This document shows, one piece after another, positions 18,231 through 26,461 of a stretch of DNA of 39,030 nucleotides. The position numbers were made by a program, and so were the translations under genes. Under the pieces are notes generated by a model, which worked only from the letters and a program-made list of their open reading frames with translations, was not told where the DNA came from and searched no databases. This DNA is from Okeania hirsuta (GTDB lineage Bacteria > Cyanobacteriota > Cyanobacteriia > Cyanobacteriales > Microcoleaceae): the NCBI RefSeq assembly GCF_003838195.1, contig NZ_RCBY01000054.1, forward strand, positions 1-39,030, written 5' to 3'. Position 1 is the stretch's first letter; each line of letters opens with the position of its first letter.

Positions 18231-18342
18231 CTAGTAGCTCGTCCAGACTAAAATTGTGGGTAAATACAGGCCGATAATATTGAATTTACTGCCTTCTGCC
18301 GCAATTGCTTTACCCACATTTTAAAGCTAGACACGCTACTAG
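18231..18342. mobile_element. MITE-like element between ccdA and ccs1
   Basis: The ends CTAGTAGC (18231-18238) and GCTACTAG (18335-18342) are exact inverted repeats, and about 30 bp on each side match imperfectly (ATTGTGGGTAAA against TTTACCCACATT). The length is 112 bp and there is no coding content. It sits in the spacer that separates ccdA from ccs1. Confidence 0.65.
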
Positions 18343-18675
18343 ATATATCTAAAAAATAGTTTTTCAAGGTAAAACCATTACTGTATAAACTTTTGAGCAT
18401 ATTTTTCACCTATTTTGACTGTTTTTTATTCGTCGCCTCAACCATAAATTACTACTATCTATCAGACTACTTTTTTTAACTAGCTATCAGCTAGCCTCGG
18501 TAGGAGAAACTGCGTTAACAGCTTTTAGCAGCTCCGGGTAAAAATCCCCAGCTTCTTATCAGCCGGATGGCCCTCGGAGGATTTGAAATCTCCTTTCCAT
18601 TCCGGAATACTCCACAAACAAGGGGGTCTCAAAAAAAATCTGCTGATTGCTGATTGCTGACCGCTGACTGCTTCT
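18343..18675. repeat. Spacer with hairpin-rich segment and heptamer repeat
   Basis: Bases about 18480-18605 contain several short stems (CTGCGTTAACAGC...GCAG, GGAGGATTTGAAATCTCC) that I could not assign to a known riboswitch or RNA; a decayed insertion-sequence end is possible. Bases 18642-18671 are an imperfect GCTGATT heptamer tandem repeat directly after the stop of ccdA. No gene is seen. Confidence 0.35.
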
Positions 18676-19410
18676 TTAAGTAACTGGTACTATTCTAAAT
18701 AACAGTGAAAATACACCAAAACCAACTAATAAAATACCACTAGCAGGTGTAATCCAACTAGACCATTTTCGCAGTTCTAAAAATTTTTTAATATTAGCTA
18801 TAAAAGTACCTGCTAATATCAAAGGAGTTACATAACCAAGGGCATAAAATAACAATAAAATTCCTCCTAAAACCAAATCTCCAGTTGTAGAAACCCAAGC
18901 TAATAATGTTGCTAATACGGGAGTGCTGCAGGGAGATGCGACCAAACCAAATGTTAAACCTAATAAATATGAACGTATTCCTTTGGGTAAATCTTGAGAA
19001 ATCCATCCCATACTGTCAAAAGAAGGCATAGGTAATGGCAATGCTTCTAGTAAATTCAGACCCATTAAAATAGCAACTATACTAACAATAATTGGCAATC
19101 CTATACCTACTTGACCATATACTTTTCCCAGTAATGATGCTAGAATTCCCAAACCAGCAAGAGTTGTGGCTAATCCTAAAGAAAACCAAGTAGATTGAAC
19201 AGCAGCTTGGAGACGACTTTTAGCTTCATATCCGCCAATGTAGCCAATAGTTATTGGTAACATCGAAAGCATACAGGGTGTCAAACTGGTAAGTAAACCA
19301 GCTACAAATATAATGATCAAACTGACCCAACTTAGATGTATGAGCTGAGTCTTCACTATGGTATTTGCATATTGAGTAGTTTGGTAAAGTAAAGTCAGAA
19401 AGGTTTCCAT
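18676..19410 (-). CDS. ccdA: Cytochrome c biogenesis protein CcdA (DsbD transmembrane family)
   Basis: I choose ATG 19410 (METFLTLLYQTT...), giving 244 residues; the longer frame to 19500 starts with sequence unlike the family. Six hydrophobic helices are visible. The two conserved cysteine motifs are present: LTPCMLSMLP in the first helix and SPCSTPVLATLLA in the fourth. CcdA carries reducing equivalents across the membrane to keep apocytochrome c haem-binding cysteines reduced, which fits ccs1 downstream. A TnpB element begins only about 50 bp upstream of the start, so the native promoter region may have been displaced. Confidence 0.93.
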   Translation of the reverse strand: METFLTLLYQTTQYANTIVKTQLIHLSWVSLIIIFVAGLLTSLTPCMLSMLPITIGYIGGYEAKSRLQAAVQSTWFSLGLATTLAGLGILASLLGKVYGQVGIGLPIIVSIVAILMGLNLLEALPLPMPSFDSMGWISQDLPKGIRSYLLGLTFGLVASPCSTPVLATLLAWVSTTGDLVLGGILLLFYALGYVTPLILAGTFIANIKKFLELRKWSSWITPASGILLVGFGVFSLLFRIVPVT

Positions 19411-19460
19411 AGTTATGATTAAATTTAGTAGAAATAAAATATTTACTTCAGTGGCAGAAG

Positions 19461-20912
19461 TTATAGGATGGCAGAAACTGAAGGTTCTGTGATTAGACAC
19501 ATAGAATTTCTTGCCTTTTTGCCATGAAGGCTGGAATACTGGATATTTTCCACTTCCTGCAAGTGAAGTTCTCTCCCGTTAAATCGGAGATTATAACGGG
19601 AAGCTCGCAAGCAAAGATAATTGAACCCAAGTTTTAGAAGTTTTTTGCTTTGCTGGCGTAACGCTAGGCGAACACAGGCTGACAAACGTCTTACGCCTCC
19701 ACAAGCAGGCAAGATGATACCCATCTCGCTTAAAGCTTTATCCAATATGTTAATTGCTGCATTCTCGTCTCTGTCTAGTACCGTTCCACATTTATAACAA
19801 GAATGAGTTCTAACTGATAAAGTCTTAGGTACTTTTTGACCACAATTACTGCAATTAATCGATGTGTTATGAGGGCTAACTTTAACAACATGAACACCGC
19901 GTTTTACCGCTACTGCATTCAGTTTTTCAATAAAAGTTCCCCAGGCAACATCATAAATCGATTTTGATAGTTTAGTATTTTTAGCTAAACCTTTAAGATT
20001 AAGGTCTTCAACGGCAATTAAGTCATATTGTTTAACTAACTTATAAGCTGTTTTGTAGTGAAAATCTTCTCTTTGTCTAGCAATTTTTTGATATAATCTA
20101 GCTATTCTATTCTGTGCCTTTTTCCAGTTATTAGACCCGTTTTGTTTTCTGGGTACTTTACGCTGTTTTCTACCTAAATTAGATTCTACTTTTCTATATA
20201 AATTAGGCACAGAAACAGTCTCATCAGTATTAGTAGTTAAGATTTTTTTTAAGCCTACATCAATACCTATAGCAGTCTTAATATTATCTGTAGGAATTAA
20301 ACCCACCCCTTCAGTTCCCCTCCCTGGAAGGGTTAGGGGAGGGTTATCTTCCCAGCTAAAACTCACATAATAGCCGTCAGCTTTTTTGGTTATAGTTGCA
20401 GTTTTGATAACAAACCCATCTGGTATAGGTCTATGAACTATTACAGGAATAGTACCAAACTTACTAATAATGATTTGCTTGCTATCAAACTTAACTACTG
20501 CTCTAGGATGATTGACTCTACTGAAACAAAATGACCTTAACTTACCTGATTTTTTGAATCTAGGTCGCCCTCCACTTTTACCTTTCTTTTCAGATATTAA
20601 CCAACGTTTCCAACCTTTATCTAGTCTTTGCAAGTTAATTTGCTGGACTTCAGAATAGATTTCCTGATAATCTGGAAACAACTTTTTTATCTGTTTAAGT
20701 GCTGATTGCTGAAAATAATAATCTGGTAGCTGAGGAATCTCACCAATAGGACATGACACTATCGAACAACGGTCAATTTGAAATCTGGTTCTATTCAACC
20801 AGTCTAGCCTTTGACCTAGGGCGTAATTCCAATGCCTTCGCAGGTGTTCCAACCAATAATCAATTTTGGCTGACTGTTCAGCAGTGGGGTTGATTTTATA
20901 GCAATGAGTCAT
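19461..20912 (-). CDS. tnpB: TnpB (IS200/IS605-type RNA-guided nuclease), intact RuvC residues
   Basis: 483-residue OrfB/TnpB. The catalytic triad is intact: Asp218 (IGIDVGLKK), Glu302 (VEDLNLKG) and Asp382 (LDRDENAA). The zinc-finger cysteines are at about 354, 357, 372 and 375. The ORF is longer than the usual roughly 400 residues for two reasons. A repeat-derived stretch (residues about 190-209, PPLTLPGRGTEGVG...) is inserted in frame just before the RuvC-I strand. And about 80 residues after ...NILDKALSEMG are not typical and overlie hairpin-rich DNA. No tnpA lies nearby, so movement would need a transposase supplied in trans. It sits directly upstream of ccdA. Confidence 0.9.
   Translation of the reverse strand: MTHCYKINPTAEQSAKIDYWLEHLRRHWNYALGQRLDWLNRTRFQIDRCSIVSCPIGEIPQLPDYYFQQSALKQIKKLFPDYQEIYSEVQQINLQRLDKGWKRWLISEKKGKSGGRPRFKKSGKLRSFCFSRVNHPRAVVKFDSKQIIISKFGTIPVIVHRPIPDGFVIKTATITKKADGYYVSFSWEDNPPLTLPGRGTEGVGLIPTDNIKTAIGIDVGLKKILTTNTDETVSVPNLYRKVESNLGRKQRKVPRKQNGSNNWKKAQNRIARLYQKIARQREDFHYKTAYKLVKQYDLIAVEDLNLKGLAKNTKLSKSIYDVAWGTFIEKLNAVAVKRGVHVVKVSPHNTSINCSNCGQKVPKTLSVRTHSCYKCGTVLDRDENAAINILDKALSEMGIILPACGGVRRLSACVRLALRQQSKKLLKLGFNYLCLRASRYNLRFNGRELHLQEVENIQYSSLHGKKARNSMCLITEPSVSAIL
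19551..19600 (-). ncRNA. Candidate omega-RNA/right-end hairpins of the tnpB element
   Basis: Just inside the 3' end of the tnpB frame lie two stems, CACTT-cctgc-AAGTG (19551-19565) and CCCGTTA...TAACGGG (19575-19581 with 19594-19600). TnpB guide RNAs derive from this part of IS200/IS605 elements, so this is the expected place. The exact ends cannot be set from sequence alone. Confidence 0.35.
20286..20346. repeat. Dispersed GC-rich repeat inserted in frame within tnpB
   Basis: The bases include ACCCACCCCTTCAGTTCCCC and CTGGAAGGGTTAGGGGAGGG. They resemble the GC-rich repeats at 12286-12323, 29222-29251 and 31921-31958. In tnpB they encode a Pro/Gly-rich stretch with no counterpart in the family, so the repeat appears to have inserted without breaking the frame. 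Confidence 0.5.
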
Positions 20913-21552
20913 TTCAGTTATCAGTCATCAGTTATCAGTTATCAGTACCTCTGCAATAAGGAGGCTTGACCTTAGCGAATATGCTCTTTTTTATCCCCTT
21001 AAAAGGGGAGGCGCATACCCACAATTTTTCGGTAATTATCATAATTTTTATATTACACTTACCGCAACCCAAAAATTCAATTGAGTAAATTTATAGCTAA
21101 TCTCAAAACTGTTTCTAGCAGTTTGATCAGGAGAGACTTTGCTGATTACCTGGCAAGATTTTATCGGAAACCTGTACTGTAGAATGGTTCCTATTTTATT
21201 GCTAGTTGCGGTCGTGTAACTATTGAGCAATTAAAGTAATATGTCGAACATCAATCGACACCAGTTTAATTTACTGTCGGCAATTCCCCTCACCGTTAAG
21301 CTGTCACTATAATGGGAGACCCCTTGCCGAATCAAGCTGGATTAAGATTCAAACCCCAAGCAATTTTTCCTTCTGGCCTCTGCATTTTTCATTGTTAGAT
21401 TTTAGATTTTTCCCGAATTTAAGATTTTCTCTGGAATTATTTGAAACAAATTAACTCCAAATTAAATCTAGAATACTAGGATGATTTTGAGTTTCAGTAT
21501 CAGGAGGAGTTAAATGTCTCAATAAATTCAAGAGGTGAGACCTTTTTGAATA
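20913..21552. repeat. Spacer with heptamer repeat and dispersed repeat copy
   Basis: Bases 20915-20946 are a CAGTTAT heptamer tandem array just upstream of tnpB. Bases about 20991-21040 are a copy of the TTATCCCCTT...ACAATTTTTCGGTAA repeat also at 7453 and 28627. The remainder has no protein-like frame. Confidence 0.45.
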
Positions 21553-21556
21553 AGTA

Positions 21557-21585
21557 TTGACAGCAATATAACCTATGATTATACT
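21557..21585 (+). promoter_or_regulatory. Sigma-70-type promoter of the toxin-antitoxin pair
   Basis: TTGACA (21557-21562) and TATACT (21580-21585) are separated by exactly 17 bp and lie 25 bp before the antitoxin ATG at 21611. The half-sites AGTAT (21553-21557) and ATACT (21581-21585) flank the core as an inverted pair and could be an antitoxin operator (inference; such pairs usually self-repress). Confidence 0.65.
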
Positions 21586-21610
21586 AACATAAAAGTTAAA
21601 TTATAATTAT

Positions 21611-21865
21611 ATGGCCACTGTCAAAACTGCAATTTCATTACAAGAGTATCTGTTTGAACAAGCTGAAGCACTAGCAGCAGAAATGAAAATATCTAGAAGT
21701 CGTTTAATAGCGATCGCTCTAGAAGAGTTTATTCGTCGGCATCAAAATCGACTATTGCTAGAAAAAATAAATGCTGCTTATGAGGATGTTTCTGATACAG
21801 AAGTATCAACATCAATAAGTAGTATTAGTGGACATCATAGGAGTATAATAGAGGACGAGTGCTAA
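21611..21865 (+). CDS. Ribbon-helix-helix/MazE-type antitoxin
   Basis: 84 residues. The N-terminal part (KTAISLQEYLFEQAEALAAE and ISRSRLIAIALEEFIRRHQ) fits a ribbon-helix-helix DNA-binding fold: a beta strand with alternating residues followed by two helices. The Ser/Thr-rich, acidic C-terminus (SDTEVSTSISSISGHHRSII) is the likely flexible toxin-binding tail. The stop overlaps the toxin GTG start by 7 bp, the usual translational coupling. It should neutralise the toxin and repress the promoter at 21557-21585. Confidence 0.85.
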   Translation: MATVKTAISLQEYLFEQAEALAAEMKISRSRLIAIALEEFIRRHQNRLLLEKINAAYEDVSDTEVSTSISSISGHHRSIIEDEC

Positions 21866-22215
21866 TTAATCAAGGTGATATATTCTGGATTGAATTAGAT
21901 GAACCATCCGGTTCTCAAGCTACTTACAGACATCCTCATGTTGTAATTCAGAACAATGTTTTTAATTTTAGTTTGATTAAGACTGTGGTTGTTTGTAGTT
22001 TAAGTTCTAATCTCAAGCTTGCTGCTGTTCCTGGCAATATTGTTTTGGCAGTGGGTGAGGCAAATTTACCAGATAAAATAGTTGTGAATATATCCCAGAT
22101 TTTCACAGTAGAAAAAGCAAAATTGACAGATAAAATAGGTACTCTTTCACCGGAGAGAGTAGAAAAAATATTAGAGGGAGTGGAACTATTACTTAAACCA
22201 ACAGAAATGGAATAA
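21859..22215 (+). CDS. MazF/PemK-family endoribonuclease toxin
   Basis: 118 residues starting at GTG 21859. Family features include INQGDIFWIELDEPSGSQ at the N-terminus, RHPHVVIQNNVFN, VVVCSLSSNLKLAAVPGN, and a SQIFTVEKAKLTDKIGTLS segment before the C-terminal helix. MazF toxins cut mRNA at short sequences when the antitoxin is lost. The gene looks complete. No further member of the module follows. Confidence 0.9.
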   Translation: MLINQGDIFWIELDEPSGSQATYRHPHVVIQNNVFNFSLIKTVVVCSLSSNLKLAAVPGNIVLAVGEANLPDKIVVNISQIFTVEKAKLTDKIGTLSPERVEKILEGVELLLKPTEME

Positions 22216-22475
22216 CGATAAGATTTTTGCCTCTTTTGCTCCTCACCTTAACTTTCTAGTTCTAGAATCAATTATTTGCATCAAAAAATTTGAATTTTTA
22301 CTATATCTTTCTAAAAAGAAAGCTTAGTCTCCACTACACAATATTATAGTACGTGACATCCTCTATACAGCGAATCAAAGATGACGCTGCTCTTCCATGA
22401 TCGCAATTTAGAATCTTGCTCCCCAGGAAAGTTAAATCTCGACTATTTTTCTATATATTATATCCTCAAAAAAAA

Positions 22476-23059
22476 GGTTTTAGTGGAATGCTCAAAAAGC
22501 GGTGCGACCCCGCGACGACTATAGTCGCAAGGGAACGCGCACCAAGAGATCACAAATTAGCAAGTGCTATTGCTGATTGTGGATTTTATGAATTTAAGCG
22601 TCAGCTTATAGAACCCCTGAGCGTATCTTTGGACGCGGTATGTGCTTTTGGCTTCCGTCCTCAGCCTGAGGAAGTTGTGGAAATTCAGGAACGAGAATGG
22701 GGAAAAAGCGGATGAGACCCCGCGTCGCCCAATAGCAAACCTGGTAGCTTCCCTTGCAGGTAGAAAAATACTCTCATCTCCCCATCTCCCCATCTCCCCA
22801 TCTCCTTCTCTATTTTTAAATAGATCCGTTTAGGGGTTCTATATATAAATGTCAGTGGTACGGCGGCAGTGAATTAATTATAGCTGATAGATTTTATCCA
22901 AGTTCTCAAATATTTTCAAACTGTGGGCATCAACAGAAAATGCCGTTACACTTGAGAACTGATGAATGTAGTGAATGTGGTTTTTCCTACGTAATGCTTT
23001 GCAAACAAGCTGACAGAGATTTTAACCCACATTCCGCACTTCAATTTGAATTACGATAG
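22476..23059 (+). pseudogene. TnpB C-terminal remnant carrying two nested insertions
   Basis: The plus-strand pieces GFSGMLKK, HKLASAIADCGFYEFKRQL, YKCQWYGGSELIIADRF and CSECGF followed by QADRDFNPHSALQFELR match the second half of TnpB. The first join is broken by a roughly 47-bp GC-rich palindromic repeat (about 22500-22545, GGTGCGACCCCGCG...CGCGCACC). The second is broken by the 229-bp element at 22611-22839. The zinc finger is damaged and the first half of the gene is missing, so it cannot be functional. Confidence 0.75.
22611..22839. mobile_element. 229-bp element with GAACCCCT termini and TATA duplication
   Basis: The left end GAACCCCTGAGCGTAT matches the inverted right end GAACCCCTAAACGGAT at 13 of 16 positions, and TATA flanks both sides (22607-22610, 22840-22843). 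It splits the TnpB remnant between RQL and YKC. It contains an octamer array of CCCCATCT (22774-22806). It has no coding capacity. Confidence 0.7.
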
Positions 23060-23166
23060 GTTACAGAAAACCTTGATATTGAATTGAGTAGAATTACTTA
23101 TGGCGTTTACTAACTGCAAGTCAGATCATAAAGCTAATGATTGCGTTATTATTTAGTATAAAAAAA

Positions 23167-24136
23167 ATGTCTTTAATAGAAGAAATAACAGTTAAAAATG
23201 TAGACCACTTAGGAATAGTTGCAGGACTAATTGATGAGATAGGAATAGTGGAAATAATTAACCAAAAATTAGGAGTAGATAATCGAGAAAAAATTACTTC
23301 AGGGCAAGTAATAAAAGCTTTGATTCTCAATGGATTAGGAATGGTATCACGTCCTTGATATTTGTGAGCGTCAGTTCTTTGAAGACAAGGCGGTAGAAAA
23401 ATTATTAGGTACAGGTATAAAATGTGAATATTTAAACGATGATACTCTCGGTAGAGTTATGGATGATATCTATCAATTAGGATTAACAAATTTATTTATA
23501 GAAATAGGATTATTAGTTATCAAAAAGTTTAACATTGAGACTAAATATACTCACTTAGATTCAACATCGTTTCATCTTCATGGAGAATATGAGCATATTG
23601 AAACTACTGAAAATCATCAAAAAATACCAATATTAATGACAAAGGGATATTCCCGCGACCATCGACCAGATTTGAAACAATGTATACTAGTATACATTGT
23701 GAGTGGCCATAGCGGAATACCATTATTTATGAGAACTGCTGATGGTAATGAATCAGATCAAGCAGTATTTGGTCAAATTTTAGCCTGGGTGAAAAAACAA
23801 ATAAAACTAGATAGTATTATAGTCTGTGATAGTGCTTTATATAGCCAAAATAATATCCAATTAATCTCAAATTGAAAATGGATAACTCGAGTCCCAATGA
23901 CTTTAAAAAAAGCCAAAGAAGTAATTGAATTAGACCTTGAAGAAGTAACAATCCCCCCGGAAACAGATCCATAAATTCAAGAAATAACCAGGATTATTCA
24001 AGAAAAAGGATATAAATGGTTGGAGCAAAATGTAACTTATGCGGGTGTCAAACAAAGGTGGTTAATTGTAGAAAGTGAATCCCGGAAAAAAAGTGATATC
24101 CAGAAGTTAAAATTGAAATTAAATATCATAAATTAG
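23167..24136 (+). pseudogene. IS1634-type (DUF4277) transposase pseudogene
   Basis: The start is intact (MSLIEEITVKNVDHLGIVAG, typical of the DUF4277 N-terminus). A one-base frameshift near 23356 separates ILNGLGMVSR from LDICERQFFEDKAVE. The second frame carries THLDSTSFHLHGEY and VYIVSGHSGIPLFMRTADGN, stretches of the DDE transposase core. In-frame stops follow at 23873-23875 and about 23971-23973, with homologous sequence (KWITRVPMTLKKAKE) continuing between them. The end is truncated after LKLKLNIIN. About 320 codons remain of an expected 500 or more. Confidence 0.85.
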
Positions 24137-24362
24137 ACAAAATCTGGTTATTAAAGATATTTTATAGGATGTAAGATTCAACCCTCACCTCATTTCCCCT
24201 AAACCCTGTCTACATAAAAGGATGCTCTATAAACCGAATTTAGGATTATATTCTGAATCAGCTTATCTGGCCATGAAAAAAAATTGATTGTAACTAATTA
24301 TCTCAACTTGGTATCATAAATATGATTTAGATGAAAAACCCCGATTAAAAGAAAACTCGAAA

Positions 24363-24752
24363 ATGACAAAAGAAACTATCGAAACATTAGTCAATTCTTA
24401 TTTTACAAATATGGCAGCGATGAATGCCGAAGCATGGGTAGAAAACTTTGCTGAAGACGGTGTTATCTATGACCCTGTGGGTAAACCACCTAGCAATGTA
24501 CAGTCAGATTATCAGAAATTCTTTGGGCTATTATCAATGATTTTTGCTCAACTAGAATTGACACCAAACAATATATTTATTGTAGATAATGGAGCAGCAG
24601 TTAAATGGACGATGCAAGGAGTGGGAAAAAATGGTAATCAGGGAGTTGCAGAGGGAATTAGTATATTTGAAATTAATGAAAATGGCAAAATTAAACAAGT
24701 ATCTTCTTATTGGGATGATGCAGCAATGATGGCTCAAATCAAAGGTGAGTAA
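24363..24752 (+). CDS. NTF2-like/SnoaL-type protein
   Basis: 129 residues. It shows the cone-fold pattern of the NTF2/SnoaL/ketosteroid-isomerase-like superfamily: N-terminal helices (TIETLVNSYFTNMAAMNAEAWVENF), FAEDGVIYDPVGKPP, then strands ending ISIFEINENGKIKQVSSYWD. It is complete, uninterrupted and soluble. Members are diverse (isomerases, cyclases, binding proteins), so the substrate cannot be named. It stands alone between a decayed transposase and a small repeat element. Confidence 0.85.
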   Translation: MTKETIETLVNSYFTNMAAMNAEAWVENFAEDGVIYDPVGKPPSNVQSDYQKFFGLLSMIFAQLELTPNNIFIVDNGAAVKWTMQGVGKNGNQGVAEGISIFEINENGKIKQVSSYWDDAAMMAQIKGE

Positions 24753-24850
24753 GAAGGTGTTAGGTTTTAGGTAGTTATTTAAGTGACAAGAAAAATTTTT
24801 GATTTTTCCCCTTCACAAATTTAGTGGTAAGTAGGTAAGTATAAATAAAG

Positions 24851-24952
24851 GGCATTGGTGAATGCGTAATGCTTTTGTCTCAAATATCTATGAAAAAAAC
24901 TATACTTGTACCGTTCATAAATATTTAATGGCATTACCTAATCACCAACCCC
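24851..24952. mobile_element. 102-bp MITE with 8-bp target duplication
   Basis: The ends GGCATTGGTGAATGCGTAAT and, inverted, GGGGTTGGTGATTAGGTAAT agree at about 15 of 20 positions. AAATAAAG flanks both sides (24843-24850 and 24953-24960). There is no coding content. Confidence 0.75.
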
Positions 24953-25627
24953 AAATAAAGAGGTGTTGGTAAATTAGGATTTTCATCTTTATCTATTATG
25001 CCTTTTGTTTTTTACCTTCTTTCAAATACCAACCTGTCTTATCAAAAAATTTTTCTTCCTTAAAGGTGAAATGCTTGTTGAGCAGCTTTAATATTTTCTG
25101 GTGTTTCAGAAATGGGAACAGTTACAGAAATATTATCAACTAAACAAATCAAACAAGGTGTGGGGGAGGCCGCACGAATAGCTTGAATAGCCAACCCGTA
25201 GGCCAGTAAAGCATGATGGGAAGTTTGCCAGACTTCTTTATTGGTATTAACCAGAGTACCTGGAGCGTGGGAAAGGTCAGAATTGACGGCATAACCGAGA
25301 TGCGTAAAACAAGTAATTTCATTGATAGTTATCCAGTTAGTGATGCGATCGCCCAACCGACTTAGCACAGCAGTTACATAGTCTGCAAAATCTTTTGCCA
25401 TTTCCCGACTACGCCAAGACCGATATAAGTCTTCCAAGGTTTGAGGACTATCCCAATGAAATAGAGTTGCATGGGGAGTAATATTGTGTTGATGCAGACA
25501 GTCTACTAAACGGCGATAAAAATCTATCCCTGCTTCATTGACTATACCCCGACCATCAGGAATAATGCGTGGCCAAGCAATACTAAAGCGATAATGTTTG
25601 ACACCAAGTTGCGCCATTAGTTTAATA

Positions 25628-25760
25628 GAGTTGTCGCTAAATAAAGGAAAAAATCACTCTAACCTAGACAGAGCAATAATTCCCAGCATGTTTACAGCCA
25701 ATAGCTACAATCCTTACAGAACAAGGTTTTTGGGATTTTTTTAAGGAATTAAAGCGACAA
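25628..25760. mobile_element. MITE copy 1 inside the GH1 pseudogene
   Basis: 133 bp bounded by TTGTCGCT (25631) and AGCGACAA (to 25760). The left flank is GTTTAATA (25620-25627, a one-base variant of the duplicated target) and the right flank is GTCTAATA (25761-25768). It is nearly identical to the copy at 25769-25903. It has no coding content. Confidence 0.8.
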
Positions 25761-25768
25761 GTCTAATA

Positions 25769-25903
25769 GAGTTGTCGCTAAATAAGGGAAAAAAATCACT
25801 CTAACCTAGACAGAGCAATAATTCCCAGCATTTTTGCTATCCCATAGCTACAATTCTTACAGAACAAGGTTTTTGGGATTTTTTTAAGGAATTAAAGCGA
25901 CAA
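25769..25903. mobile_element. MITE copy 2 inside the GH1 pseudogene
   Basis: 135 bp with the same ends and orientation as copy 1, differing mainly near 25831-25845. It is flanked by GTCTAATA on both sides (25761-25768 and 25904-25911). The arrangement target-copy-target-copy-target points to tandem insertion or to unequal exchange between target duplications. Confidence 0.8.
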
Positions 25904-26102
25904 GTCTAATATCTGTTTCGTAACGATGATAGTGGTCGCAAGCTATTGCACCTGTATCGCCATGTAACACTTTTCCTGGAGTTTGGCTAAAGGTATCCCA
26001 GACGCTAGGTTTGCGACCTGCTTCTGTGGCGGCACCTTCTATTTGATAGGAAGCGGTAGCTACTCCCCACATAAAATCGTCTGGAAATTTATAACTATTC
26101 AT

Positions 26103-26461
26103 ATATTCAATTTTTTTCAAAGGAAACAGGGAACAGGGAATATACAGCGCTTTCTGTTGTTATGAGGTACACCCCGAAGCGGACAAGATGCCCGCACTAC
26201 AATATTTTCATCATTTACCCTGTACCTCATTTGCCCGAAATATGCTGTAGAATCTAAATGATTTTTAGCTGATCACAAGGACATTATGTTTACTACTCCT
26301 TCATCTCCCCATCTCCCCATCTCCCCATCTCCCCATCTCTCCCGCTCAAGAAAACCTCGATCAAAAATGAGGAACTGATTTTCTCAGTTCCCCATCCGTT
26401 ATTTCCATTTGAATCTATAATTTGCAAAGTATTCCCAAAAAGTTGAATAAATCAATTATTT
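26103..26461. repeat. Spacer with GC hairpin repeat and octamer array
   Basis: Bases about 26173-26199 carry AGCGGACAAGATGCCCGCAC, a common dispersed repeat related to those near 12076 and 12185. Bases 26302-26339 are a CCCCATCT octamer tandem array like the one at 22774-22806. No gene is seen. Confidence 0.45.

Larger units (their letters stand above)
25060..26102 (-). pseudogene. GH1 beta-glucosidase pseudogene, interrupted and 3'-truncated
   Basis: From ATG 26102 the minus strand reads [24 protein letters not shown]-type GH1 start sequence to [10 protein letters not shown], then enters an insertion. The coding resumes as LMAQLGVKHYRFSIAWPRI and contains the acid/base region WITINEIT (Glu) before ending ...KAAQQAFHL at 25060. 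Removing 25628-25911 rejoins R and LMAQLG in frame. Only about 255 of the usual roughly 450 residues remain and the nucleophile TENG region is absent, so no active enzyme can be made. GH1 enzymes hydrolyse beta-glucosides. Confidence 0.88.

Noticed and set aside
18480-18605. Riboswitch or structured RNA
   Set aside because: Several short stems exist but I could not match any known consensus, including a B12 box.
22416-22715. 99-codon frame as an intact gene
   Set aside because: Only its middle is TnpB-derived; the ends are read from inserted repeats.
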